64,000 bases of DNA, taken from contig JARVLF010000013.1 in the NCBI GenBank assembly GCA_030849465.1, forward strand, positions 930,001-994,000, given 5' to 3'. The DNA is from Moesziomyces globuligerus. Lineage: Eukaryota > Basidiomycota > Ustilaginomycetes > Ustilaginales > Ustilaginaceae. The position numbers were made by a program, and so were the translations under genes. The notes below the pieces were generated by a model that worked only from the letters and a program-made list of their open reading frames with translations, ran no database searches and was not told where the DNA came from. Positions 27,639 to 36,961 of the stretch are shown here, piece by piece. How positions within the stretch are numbered: the first letter of the stretch is position 1; every line of letters begins with the position of its first letter.

Positions 27639-29228
27639 ATGGCGATACCGAAGTCGGACAGCGACTCGGCGAGTGCGCTCAACACGGTGGCTGTGGTACC
27701 GTACGACGTTGCCCCGACCACTTCGGCGGCCTCTCGTTCTCGGGCTGCTTTGGCCGCCTCGGCGCGTTCCGCAAGCTCGCTCGTCTCGGCAGCGTCGAAT
27801 CTGATCAGTGCCATCGCCCAAGGCTCCTCCACCTATCGGAAGGATGCAGCTCATCCCACCACGGAGTCTTCGGAAGATGTCGACAGCGATGACGGTTCCG
27901 CTTCGTTCACCTACCACGCGCCAGCCGAGGCTTCGAGCAGCTCCCAACCGGCTGGCTGGTATGCTTCGACGCCGTATCACATCTCGAACCGCTACTACGA
28001 CGCCGACATCACACTCAAGGCCACACGTGCAGCACTCTCGTCATCCGAATCCACTTCGTCTGCGCATGTGCCAGAGAGTGTGCTCGCGCAGACCTTTCCG
28101 GCGTACCTCGTAGTCGTGGATCGGAGCCGCAGCCTCGAGCACCACCGCCGGCTCGCATCTTCGCTCGAGTCGAGCATCGGGTCCGGATTCGATGCCGAGA
28201 TCAGCATCGTCGCCGGTGTATCGCTTCTCTCGTCTGCACATCCTCAGCTCGTGAGCAACATCGACGATGAGCCGACATCCGCCGCTGCTTGCCACACCGG
28301 GATTCAGGGCGCAGGCGAGAGGACCAAGATCAGCGACCTTGTGGCGGTCTACGCGGACGTCGGATGGGAGTTCATCGCGATCGATGAGGCCGGTGACGAC
28401 GGTTCGGAGGTCTCGGCCAGCGAGGATGACGCGGACGAGGCCGAGGAGGAGGATCGCGACAGCCATGATGGCATCGAGAGGATCCGCGAAGCGCTCATGA
28501 ACCATATGTGGCATGGTCTGGTGCGCAAAGACCAGCCCATCAGATCTTCTAGACTTGCCTCGGCGGCAGCAGGAGAACAAGGACACGGGCAAGAGCTTGT
28601 CGAAGAGCATGGCGAGTATCAAGACGAGTTGGCGGACGCGGGATTGCCTTCGCTGGGGGTTGATGCGCATGCCGAGGCGAGCGACTTGGACGAGCAGCTG
28701 GCCAAGCTCTTCCTCGCCTCATCCTCGCGTGCCGACGATGTGGCCGAGCTGGAGGCGTTTCTGGCATCGCAAGATCCCTCATGGCCTACTGGCTCTGCCA
28801 CTGCCACTGCCGCCGTCTCTGCGACGCCTGCAGCTGGTGGTGGTGGTAGGTTTGATGCGGAAGCTTGCGAATTCGACGACGACTTTGGCGATTTCCTGCC
28901 CTTCCAATCTGCGCCGTCTGCTGGTTCCGACGGCCGCAGCCTCGAGGGCGAGGATCTTCCTTCGGCGCAAGAGATCGCACGCATGCAGAACGTCCTCTTC
29001 GGCACCTCGGGCTCTCTGCGCACCGCCTCTGCGCCAGGAGAGCGTGCGGGCGACGACGATCTGGTCGGCCAACTCGAGCAGCTTCGGTTCCACGCCGAGC
29101 GCGTCCGCAACATGGCCGACCCAGACCAGCGGCGTCGTCAGGCCGCCCTCATCGCCCTCGCCTTCAGCACACAGTGGTCCGACGACTCGCAAGCTCCGCC
29201 CTCCGACATATCTTCTCTCGCTTTCTAG
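27639..29228 (+). CDS. AAGAB/p34 (Irc6-like) adaptor-binding protein
   Basis: Single exon, 529 aa; an in-frame stop lies just upstream (27594-27596) with no acceptor in between, so the ATG at 27639 is likely. The first 85 residues are Ser/Ala-rich. A Rab-like fold segment includes WYASTPYHISNRYYDADITL and FPAYLVVVDRSRSLEHHR, then the family hallmark VYADVGWEFIAID (about 236-248) and the helix IERIREALMNHMWHGLVRK. An acidic linker follows, then a C-terminal helix LVGQLEQLRFHAERVRNMAD. The mammalian counterpart p34 chaperones assembly of AP-1 and AP-2 adaptors, and yeast Irc6 is related. I see no P-loop GxxxxGK[ST], so nucleotide binding is not expected. The family call rests on these motifs and needs a profile search. 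Confidence 0.68.
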   Translation: MAIPKSDSDSASALNTVAVVPYDVAPTTSAASRSRAALAASARSASSLVSAASNLISAIAQGSSTYRKDAAHPTTESSEDVDSDDGSASFTYHAPAEASSSSQPAGWYASTPYHISNRYYDADITLKATRAALSSSESTSSAHVPESVLAQTFPAYLVVVDRSRSLEHHRRLASSLESSIGSGFDAEISIVAGVSLLSSAHPQLVSNIDDEPTSAAACHTGIQGAGERTKISDLVAVYADVGWEFIAIDEAGDDGSEVSASEDDADEAEEEDRDSHDGIERIREALMNHMWHGLVRKDQPIRSSRLASAAAGEQGHGQELVEEHGEYQDELADAGLPSLGVDAHAEASDLDEQLAKLFLASSSRADDVAELEAFLASQDPSWPTGSATATAAVSATPAAGGGGRFDAEACEFDDDFGDFLPFQSAPSAGSDGRSLEGEDLPSAQEIARMQNVLFGTSGSLRTASAPGERAGDDDLVGQLEQLRFHAERVRNMADPDQRRRQAALIALAFSTQWSDDSQAPPSDISSLAF

Positions 29229-29317
29229 CATCCCACTATGGCAAAAACGCCTGCACAATTCGTGAGGCAACTGACATTTCGCCAGCAGCCGTGCTTGGAT
29301 CGAGAAAGGGACGTTGT

Positions 29318-30070
29318 TTACTGGGCCTTCTTGAGGCGGTCTTCGGCCGCCTTGAAGTTGATCACGTCCCAGATGGCCTTAAAGTAGTCGGCCTTGACGT
29401 TCTGGTACTGGAGGTAGAAGGCGTGCTCCCATGCATCCACGCCGATCAGAGGAACATGAGCTGTCGATGCGAAAGAAGAGGCCATGTCAGTATACAAGCT
29501 CGACGGTCGTCTGAAGGGCGAGGTCTTTTCGAATGGTAACTTACAGAGGAGGGGGTCCTGGTTGGCGGTGGTGACAATGTCGAGTTTCTTGGTCTGCGGG
29601 TTGTAACCGAGCCAGCCCCAGCCGGAGCCCTGAATGGCGGCGATCTGGGCGTTGAACTTCTGCTTGAGACCGTCGAGGCTGCCAAAGTCGCGGTCGATGG
29701 CCTGCTTGAGCGCGCCGCTGGCGAGCTCGCCACCGCCCTGCTTGGGCGGCGCGAGGTTCTCCCAGAAGAGCGTGTGGTTGATGTGGCCGCCGCCGTTGAA
29801 GTTGATCGCCTTCTGCAGCGCGATGGCGGTCTTGACGTCCTTCTTGTGCAGCGCCTCGCCCAGCTGCTCCTCCGCCTGGTTGAGACCGTTGACGTACGTC
29901 TGGTGGTGCTTGGTGTGGTGCAGCTCCATGATCTGCGCCGAGATGGCGGGCTCCAGCGCTCCGTAGTCGTACGAAAGGTCCGGCAGCGTGTGCTTGGCGC
30001 GCACCGAGGCGGCCAGGCCGCGCGAGCCAGCCTTGAGGGCAGAGGTTCGAGTAAGAGCAGTTCGCAGCAT
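29318..30070 (-). CDS. SOD2: Mitochondrial manganese superoxide dismutase
   Basis: Two exons, 30070..29545 and 29460..29318, coding for 222 aa. The 84-bp intron (29544..29461, GTAAGT...ACAG) splits a Ser codon so that NQDPLL joins [13 protein letters not shown]. The N-terminus [20 protein letters not shown] is a basic, amphipathic mitochondrial presequence before [16 protein letters not shown]. Metal ligands are H51, H99, D184 and H188. [13 protein letters not shown] and the pattern [10 protein letters not shown] are typical of Mn enzymes. It converts superoxide to hydrogen peroxide and oxygen in the mitochondrial matrix. The intron is a multiple of three and has no in-frame stop. The stop lies 89 bp from that of the AAGAB-like gene. 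Confidence 0.94.
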   Translation of the reverse strand: MLRTALTRTSALKAGSRGLAASVRAKHTLPDLSYDYGALEPAISAQIMELHHTKHHQTYVNGLNQAEEQLGEALHKKDVKTAIALQKAINFNGGGHINHTLFWENLAPPKQGGGELASGALKQAIDRDFGSLDGLKQKFNAQIAAIQGSGWGWLGYNPQTKKLDIVTTANQDPLLCKLPFEKTSPFRRPSSLYTDMASSFASTAHVPLIGVDAWEHAFYLQYQNVKADYFKAIWDVINFKAAEDRLKKAQ

Positions 30071-30616
30071 CGTGATGGTGGGTGTGAGATACAGTCAACG
30101 CTGATGGTGGAAGACAGAGGAGGGTGCTGCGTTCAATACTCGATGCGATTCCAGAGCGTTCTCACGCCGGAGCTAAGAGGGACAAGGCCGGGGCACGGAC
30201 GTCGCCTTTTTCGTCAGCCAACGTTAACCTCCACCGCCGCTGGCGCAAAGAGAAGGCCGATTGCGTCAATTGCGTCAATCGGCGCCGTCGAGGCCCGCGG
30301 CGTTTCCGCACAACGATCACGCGGCACAAGATCGGCAAACTGGTCCGCCCCTTCTCCCGATGTAGGATCTCATCGGGAAAAAGCGGGCCAGATTCGCGTC
30401 GCGTAAAGCGCTGGCGGTGGAAGGTGTCACTTTTTATGGGCGCTGCGCCCAACGCTTTCGCTTTCGCCTACTTTACTGCAGCGCGTGAGCCAAGAGAGCA
30501 ACACCGGCAACCAACACGGCCACCCGCAGCGCAACACTCATCAACCCCACACCCTTCCCCTCGCCGGTAGCGCAGTGATCGCCCACTACATCATGTCCCC
30601 ATAGATACCGAAGTGC
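30071..30616. promoter_or_regulatory. Shared upstream region of SOD2 and the MMS22-like gene
   Basis: 546 bp between divergent starts, including CGTCAATTGCGTCAATCGGC near 30263, a tandem TGCGTCAAT-like pair. Short frames only. No known operator can be assigned with confidence. Confidence 0.35.
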
Positions 30617-33600
30617 ATGCCGGACCCAGACGGGCGACTACCGACAGGAAATGCACGCATGCTCGCTAGACCCAGCATGCAGCTCGACCGTCCGCACAAT
30701 GCGGCTCAGCACAGCGAGGTCGTCCCTACTTCGGACGACGACGACATATTCTTCGTCTCCCAGCCCTCGGACAACCTCGCTTCCAGCTCGGCCAGCCTTT
30801 CCCGACCCGCGCACCCCATACGTCGCACAGATGTCGACAACAACACCGAAGACGAGGACGACGGCGATGAAACGCTACTGCCGCTCCGCCCGAGGCCACC
30901 AACAGACTCAGCTTTCCAACACTCGCTCCATCCGCTCGATACAGGCCTCTTACCAATCGCAGATGCCGCCACCGCTGAGCAGCTCTTGTCTTCGACCCCG
31001 GCAGCATCCTCGCGACCTTCAACCCCTCCGCTTCCGTTCGACTCAATAGAAGCGATACCACAAGATCACCCAGCTAGCTCAAGTAGCTCCGCAGTACATC
31101 TCCTGAACGACGCGGGTATCGAGGAATCACTACCGACCAGCCAGGTAAGCGTCGCTTCGACCCTACCTCTCCCTTCCAGTCAACTCAGCCACCCCGGCCA
31201 CCACTCGCCACCACCGAGCGAGTCAATACCCTCAGCCGTTGCAAACGCCCTTCCGACACAACGATCAAATGACGACCAAGCGTCGTCGATAGCTGCGCAC
31301 ATCCCGCACGAGGCCATGCGGAGTCCAGGCAATGACGAAAGAGGTCCCTTGAGCCCGCTTGCACAATCAGCATCAGACGGTCCCATATCCACTCCTCCGC
31401 TTTCGCCACTTCGCATTCCCAGTCGGCCGGCTGCAGCGCAATCCCCGACTACATCGAGACCTTTGCCCATCTCACCCGTCGCTGCTGAGACAACCACCGT
31501 CGTCAGCCCAGATGCGCACAGTCCCGTACAGCAGGGCTTGTCACTAGCAACTACCCCGCCGCTCTCGCCCCTCCGCATCCCCAGCCACCGCGCAGCACCT
31601 CGATCTCCCCCAATCCAAGCGCAACTCGACCACCCACAGCCATTGGAATCACCGCCGAGCCATCGCATCGTCGACGATGAGCAAGTGGCCCGAGCCGCTG
31701 CTGCGCAGCCTCCTACGCCGCCGCGTCGTCAGCTGCGCGCGAGGAATGCGGCTCAGATCAACCCGTACACGCTCGAGGCGATGCGCTACCAGCGCACCCT
31801 CATCCGCAACGACTGGGAGGACGCCGTAGTCAGCCAGCGCGAGTGGCACCGCCAGGAGCGTAAGCGCCTCGCCGAAGAGGCGGCGCGCGCCAACCGTGAC
31901 CATCCAGGCTCAGACGCGGCCGAGCAGTCGCAGAGCCAGTGGCTCGTTCCCGCCTCGGAACCCAGCTCCCAGGCCGACTACGAGGCAGATCTCCAGCCCT
32001 CGTCCCAGTCCGTGCCCAACGCTCCAGAGGTCTTTGTCGAGCTCCCGGCACCGGACCGTGGGACGGTCGGGCCGCAGGCTGGTCCGTCGCGCTCGCGAGG
32101 CGGATCTCCACTGTCGTCGCAGCAGGAGTCGTTGCCCGATCTCGCCGACATGCTCGGCAAGGCCGCGCGGAGTGCGGTCCGGCCAGCCGCCCAAACAACC
32201 TACAAGCGTCCCCGTAATCTCGTGCTTCCCTCCGTGGACAGTCAGGTCACGCCAAACACCAACGGATCGGTAGCTGTCCCGGAGCAAGAAAGCGGCGGCG
32301 TGGCAGTGCCGCCGCCGAGCAGGCGCAAACATCCTCTGCGGGCCTTGTCGCCTTCGGACACCGAGGCGGCGGGCGAGGAGGCGGGTAGCTCGAGGATGCA
32401 GGGGACGGTCACGATCGAGTCGTCCGAAGACGAACGGCCGGTGCCGAAGCAGAGTGCGCCGCGGGTGCGTCGCAGGAGTCGGTGGTCGGGCGATGGCTCG
32501 AGCAGCGACAGCACCGATTACGAGCGGCGCTTCCGCCAGCTCAAGAAGATGATGCCCGCCGGCATGGCGCGCAAGCACATCCGCGACCTCCGCGCCATGC
32601 GCCACGGAAAGGCCTACCACTCGGACGGCCACCTCTCGTCCTCGTCCACCGAGGCGCGCACGCGCGCGCCCGACAGGCCCAGGCCGCACCAGCCGCACCA
32701 ACTGCACGGCTCGAGCGACGACGAGCTCCAGCCGGGACAGACGAGGAAGCGGCTACGCCGTCACAACAGCACCGAGCACAACGCGCTGCTCATCGACCCG
32801 GACTCGGACTCGGACTCGGACTCGGAATCCTCAGCATCCACTGCCTCGTCTGGGTTGTCGCGCACCGAGCCATTCGTACCGCGCGTCCGTAGCCCCAGTG
32901 TGGCAGAGGAGGAAGAGGCTGAGGAAGCGGAGGAGGGACTTGCGGGCTGGTGGTCCGCGCGCAGGCTCGAAGCCCGCGTGCCCTTCCGCGAACGCGATGC
33001 GATCGATCGTATGCTCAGTCGCACCGCGGGTCGCAAACCCAGCACGAGACCCCACGTCCGCCGTACGAACGGCGTGTCCTCGGTGCATCGACAGGCGAGA
33101 ATCGACGGGTTCCTATCGCATCAGGGCACAAGGCCACGACCGGCGGCCTCGAAGCGGTCGCAGCTGCGCGAACTCGATCAAAACAGAACGAGCGTTAGGG
33201 ATGCCAATGACACGGGCTTGCAACGGCCGAGGAAGAAGCGGAAGAAGAGCAAGAAACTCGATCCGAGGATAGGAAGGACGTCGGGGCCGCGTCACCGCGG
33301 AGGCGCACCGATCGAGCTGCGCAATCCGCCAGTGGTCACGCCGCGCGTCCGTCCACGCCTCGACCTGGAGCATCACAACGTGCTGTTCGCACGACGTCCG
33401 GTCGCTTCGAGTACAGCTGATGGCGACGGCGCAGAGGAGGCGGCCGACGAATCGGATGGCGACGAGCAGTGGCACGTGCTTGGCAGTCTGGCGCTCGACG
33501 GCGCTGCGGAGCTTCCGGACGCGAGGCTGGCACGGCCACGAACGCGACCTGCCGCCGCGCCGCAGCTGCAGCGCGAGGGCGAGGCGACACCGGTCCGGAA

Positions 33601-36600
33601 CGCGCTCTCGTCGCCTTTGGTGAGTCTGGCCTCCGGCGGTGTCTCGAGGCTACATGTCGATGCGGGTCGCAGTCCGAGCACGCCGACGCGCGCAAACCCG
33701 CACCATCCACATGCCCAGCCCAGCCTCGTGCCCGCACAGGCCAGCGAGACCAAGCCCGTCGATGCCTGGGACGACTTTGACGGCATCAGCCTCGACTTTG
33801 GCATGGCGGCGCTCACCGAGGGCCACATGGTCAACGTCGCCGGCTCGGAGCTCTTTGCGCGGCTGGCGGATCTGATCGCGCTGCCCGAGCGGCTGCTCCG
33901 CCGCGAGCCCGCCCCGCGCACGTGGCGCGGCGAGGTGCTTCGTCTCGACGATACACTGCTCAGCATGGACATGGACGCGGACACGCTCGCGTCGAGCCTG
34001 CCGTTCTTCATGGACAGCCTGCGCATCCAGCTCGGGCGCAGCCTCGACGAGCCATTCGACGCCGCTGCCGGCGCTCCGGCGCGCGTGGCCAGCAAGCTGA
34101 TCGGCGACACGGGAGCGTTCTTGGGCTGTTGGCTGGTCCGACAGGCAGAGGCGGCGGTGGAGGCGAGACGCGATGCGGCGCCGCTCTTTGCGTGCTACCG
34201 CACGATGCTGACTACGATCGAGCAGCTGCAGACGTCGATGCTGACGGGCCAGCGCGAGGGAGTCGGGGCGGCAAAGAAGAACCGCAAGCCGGTCGGGATC
34301 CAGCTGGCATGGATGCGTTTCGAGCTTTGCTGGAGAGCGGTGGCGGTGTGCGATGCCGAGGCGGCGTATGCGCTCGAACCCGAGGCACCGACCGTCGAGA
34401 GCCTGCTCGCGTTTGCGCGCGCGCTCATCGCCGTCCTCCTCCACCACGGTCTCCACCGTTCCGTCCGCGCGTTCCGCGCTGCGATCACACAGGAACCCGA
34501 CGCGCTCGAGGAAAGCGAGTCGCTGGACGAGACGGCGACAATGTGGGTCGGGATGATCCATCTTCTGGACGCGTTTGAGCGGAGCCGCGGTGTCGACGAG
34601 GGCCGGCTGTTCTGGACGCAGTTCGAGCACGCGCAGCAGCGGTGGGACGAGTGGATGCCGGCGCGCGCGCCGCTGCTGCGCGCCGAGAGTCTGTGGTACT
34701 GCCTGCTTGCGCTGCCGACGTTTTCGCAGCTCGCGCCCACGGGCGCATGCACGTCGCGGCCGGTGCTGCGCGAGTGCTGGTCGGCGGTAGCGCGCGCGCT
34801 GGCCATGCTCCACTTCCGCACCGACGAGGCGGGCGAGCTCGCCATGGGCTGGCACGTGCTCGCGCGCCGCGACGGCTACGTCCGCGTCGTGCTGCAGCGC
34901 TGCTGCCTCCTGGTGACCGAGTGGCGCTGGCGCATGCACGGCGCCGAACCGGCGCTCGCCAAGCTCTTTGACATCTTCAACGCGCACAAGCTCGCCGATC
35001 TGCCCACCGAGACGCTGCACGACTTTCCCGTCTTCCTGCGCGAGTTGGACGCCACGCGGCTCGCGGTGAGGCTGGACGCCGAGGCGAGCGACGATCCGAC
35101 ATTCCATCTCTTTTTGAGGTTGCTGGCCAGGGCGGCAGACGAGGTTCGGCAGCTGGGGACGGCGCAGAGGGAGCCGGATCGAAGGATCCAGAGGCTCTTT
35201 TCGCGCATGACGCCCGTGCGCGTCATGCCGTTCACCAGGGCCGACGTGCCCACCAGCGCGCAGAGGTCGGTGCTGTTCAACCACTACGCCATCGTCATGC
35301 TGCTGCTCCACCTCGTGCCGTCGTCGTCGGCGCAGCGGCTCAGGCAGATGCAGAGCTTCCTCCCCACATTTGCCGACGCCGATTTCCTCAGCCAGGTCTC
35401 GTGCGTGCGCGCCATGATGTACGTCGCCGTCGAGTTCCGCCACCACCGCCTCGACCTCGCGCCGGTCGTGCGGTGGTTCGGCGACACGGTCTCCGCGCTC
35501 CGCAGGGAGTACGAGCAGCTGGACCGCGCTACGCAGCCGCACGACGAGCGCGGCGCAAGCGTTGCGCCTGTCTTTGCGCACGCGCCTAAGCGACAGGCGG
35601 GCTTGCGGAGGAAGGAGGAAGTAGCGCGTCTGCTCGTCGTCGCGCTACGCTCCATCCAGCACGTCATCCGGCACGCCGATCTGTGCCCGGGCGGGGGGAG
35701 CGAGAGGTTGCCGGACCAACAGCTCTTGCATCCGGCCTGGACGCACGAGCTGCTCGCGGCGCAGATCGCGCTCGAGCCGCGCATCGGTCAGGAGGCGCTG
35801 CGGTGCATCCAGACGTTCCTGCTTGCGCGCATGCAGGTGCTGCACACGCCGTCGCCTCCGAAAGTCGCGGCAGGCGAGGCGGAGGAGGAGAGTCAGGACA
35901 GCTTTGCGGAGCTGTTTGAAGCGGACGAGTTTGACTTTGACGATCCGGTGCTCGCGCACCTGCTCGACGGCGGGATCGCGTCCGATCGACCCGGGCCCGG
36001 GCCTGGTATGGTGGGCAAGGGGTTGCGCGAGGCCGAGGAGCGGAGGCAGTGGGATCGCGAATTTGGCGAGGTGGTCAAGGGTGCGATTTCGCCCGCGCTC
36101 TTCCAGCTGCTGTCCAACGTCTACCATCCGGATGCGAGCGTGGTGATGGGGCTTGGGCTGACGCATGCGCTGGGAGCAGGCGATGTGAGGATGGAGGGCT
36201 TGATTGCAGCCGCCGAGGCGAGGCAGTTTCTCGAGCTCCTCGTGGATTGTTGGGCGGGCTGTGCGCACGTGCTCGTCGTCAACGGACTGCGCGGATGGGC
36301 GTCGTATCTTGGATTTGGTAACGAATCCTGGCGACGAATCGACCATGCCGTCGGCAGGAGAGACGTCGCACTTCGCTTTCTTCACAACATCCTCTCGCTC
36401 GATCCAGACGCTCTCCGACCGAGGGAACTTCAACTCGAGGCGGTGGCGGTTTGGATTCAGGCGGCGGCCGCGCGCGTGCTGAGCGTCCAGAACTCGTACA
36501 CCACCCAGCTCCATGCGCAGGCTCAGAAGCATCACCTCGACCTCGTCCACGCGCTCACATCCCGCTGGACCATTCCGCAACCAGCCGCCGAAATGGGCCT

Positions 36601-36913
36601 GGAAGAGTTCGCACACGCCAGGCTCGGGTTGTTGCAAGAGACGCTCGCCTGGATCAGCGAGTGCGACGATAAGGGGCTCGCGTACACCCTCCTCGCAGCC
36701 CTACTCGCCGCGTTGAGGGCGTATGTCCAAGACACTCCCTCCGAACAACAGACGCAGGGATACTTTGCCTTTGTCCGTCAAGTGCTGCACATGCTCGAGC
36801 CGAGCGTGCACGCCGACTCGCTCGCCTCGCTCGCGCCGCAGCTCGCGCAGCTCAACCTCGTCCTCCAGACCCGGACGCACACCCCCGCGCCCAATCACGT
36901 TCTCACGTCCTGA
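30617..36913 (+). CDS. Large protein resembling Mus7/MMS22 replication-repair factors
   Basis: Single exon, 2098 aa. The first ~1000 residues are Ser/Pro/Asp-rich and disordered, including a (Asp-Ser) run and acidic patches. From about 1050 the protein is mostly helical, beginning FDGISLDFGMAALTEGHMV, similar in pattern to the start of the conserved part of Mus7/MMS22. Near the end, WASYLGFGNESWRRIDHAVGRRD and the following helices fit the conserved C-terminus of that family. MMS22 proteins work with cullin Rtt101/Mms1 (or TONSL in animals) to stabilise stalled replication forks. A PCNA-binding-like motif QARIDGFL occurs at 826-833. The assignment comes from length, architecture and remembered motif patterns, so a profile search could overturn it. 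The stop is 48 bp from that of the next gene. Confidence 0.5.
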   Translation: MPDPDGRLPTGNARMLARPSMQLDRPHNAAQHSEVVPTSDDDDIFFVSQPSDNLASSSASLSRPAHPIRRTDVDNNTEDEDDGDETLLPLRPRPPTDSAFQHSLHPLDTGLLPIADAATAEQLLSSTPAASSRPSTPPLPFDSIEAIPQDHPASSSSSAVHLLNDAGIEESLPTSQVSVASTLPLPSSQLSHPGHHSPPPSESIPSAVANALPTQRSNDDQASSIAAHIPHEAMRSPGNDERGPLSPLAQSASDGPISTPPLSPLRIPSRPAAAQSPTTSRPLPISPVAAETTTVVSPDAHSPVQQGLSLATTPPLSPLRIPSHRAAPRSPPIQAQLDHPQPLESPPSHRIVDDEQVARAAAAQPPTPPRRQLRARNAAQINPYTLEAMRYQRTLIRNDWEDAVVSQREWHRQERKRLAEEAARANRDHPGSDAAEQSQSQWLVPASEPSSQADYEADLQPSSQSVPNAPEVFVELPAPDRGTVGPQAGPSRSRGGSPLSSQQESLPDLADMLGKAARSAVRPAAQTTYKRPRNLVLPSVDSQVTPNTNGSVAVPEQESGGVAVPPPSRRKHPLRALSPSDTEAAGEEAGSSRMQGTVTIESSEDERPVPKQSAPRVRRRSRWSGDGSSSDSTDYERRFRQLKKMMPAGMARKHIRDLRAMRHGKAYHSDGHLSSSSTEARTRAPDRPRPHQPHQLHGSSDDELQPGQTRKRLRRHNSTEHNALLIDPDSDSDSDSESSASTASSGLSRTEPFVPRVRSPSVAEEEEAEEAEEGLAGWWSARRLEARVPFRERDAIDRMLSRTAGRKPSTRPHVRRTNGVSSVHRQARIDGFLSHQGTRPRPAASKRSQLRELDQNRTSVRDANDTGLQRPRKKRKKSKKLDPRIGRTSGPRHRGGAPIELRNPPVVTPRVRPRLDLEHHNVLFARRPVASSTADGDGAEEAADESDGDEQWHVLGSLALDGAAELPDARLARPRTRPAAAPQLQREGEATPVRNALSSPLVSLASGGVSRLHVDAGRSPSTPTRANPHHPHAQPSLVPAQASETKPVDAWDDFDGISLDFGMAALTEGHMVNVAGSELFARLADLIALPERLLRREPAPRTWRGEVLRLDDTLLSMDMDADTLASSLPFFMDSLRIQLGRSLDEPFDAAAGAPARVASKLIGDTGAFLGCWLVRQAEAAVEARRDAAPLFACYRTMLTTIEQLQTSMLTGQREGVGAAKKNRKPVGIQLAWMRFELCWRAVAVCDAEAAYALEPEAPTVESLLAFARALIAVLLHHGLHRSVRAFRAAITQEPDALEESESLDETATMWVGMIHLLDAFERSRGVDEGRLFWTQFEHAQQRWDEWMPARAPLLRAESLWYCLLALPTFSQLAPTGACTSRPVLRECWSAVARALAMLHFRTDEAGELAMGWHVLARRDGYVRVVLQRCCLLVTEWRWRMHGAEPALAKLFDIFNAHKLADLPTETLHDFPVFLRELDATRLAVRLDAEASDDPTFHLFLRLLARAADEVRQLGTAQREPDRRIQRLFSRMTPVRVMPFTRADVPTSAQRSVLFNHYAIVMLLLHLVPSSSAQRLRQMQSFLPTFADADFLSQVSCVRAMMYVAVEFRHHRLDLAPVVRWFGDTVSALRREYEQLDRATQPHDERGASVAPVFAHAPKRQAGLRRKEEVARLLVVALRSIQHVIRHADLCPGGGSERLPDQQLLHPAWTHELLAAQIALEPRIGQEALRCIQTFLLARMQVLHTPSPPKVAAGEAEEESQDSFAELFEADEFDFDDPVLAHLLDGGIASDRPGPGPGMVGKGLREAEERRQWDREFGEVVKGAISPALFQLLSNVYHPDASVVMGLGLTHALGAGDVRMEGLIAAAEARQFLELLVDCWAGCAHVLVVNGLRGWASYLGFGNESWRRIDHAVGRRDVALRFLHNILSLDPDALRPRELQLEAVAVWIQAAAARVLSVQNSYTTQLHAQAQKHHLDLVHALTSRWTIPQPAAEMGLEEFAHARLGLLQETLAWISECDDKGLAYTLLAALLAALRAYVQDTPSEQQTQGYFAFVRQVLHMLEPSVHADSLASLAPQLAQLNLVLQTRTHTPAPNHVLTS
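32801..32824 (+). repeat. GACTCG hexanucleotide repeat coding for (Asp-Ser)n
   Basis: Four perfect GACTCG units inside the MMS22-like frame, encoding Asp-Ser pairs near residues 729-736 and continuing into a Ser-rich stretch. Such runs are typical CK2-type acidic phospho-targets, which is inference. Confidence 0.9.
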
Positions 36914-36961
36914 TACGCTGTGCCCTAAGCAACACTTGTTCTCTAGACTAGCTGTGGTTGA

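Noticed and set aside
27413..27832. 139-codon minus-strand frame containing GATVGDECMVVGQTKG
   Set aside because: Part of it looks protein-like, but it overlaps the start of the AAGAB-like gene antisense, starts inside that gene and has no recognised domain. Kept only as a curiosity.
33650..35581. 643-codon minus-strand frame inside the MMS22-like gene
   Set aside because: Antisense shadow, Arg/Ala/Gln-rich with no motifs. The plus-strand frame is three times longer and protein-like.
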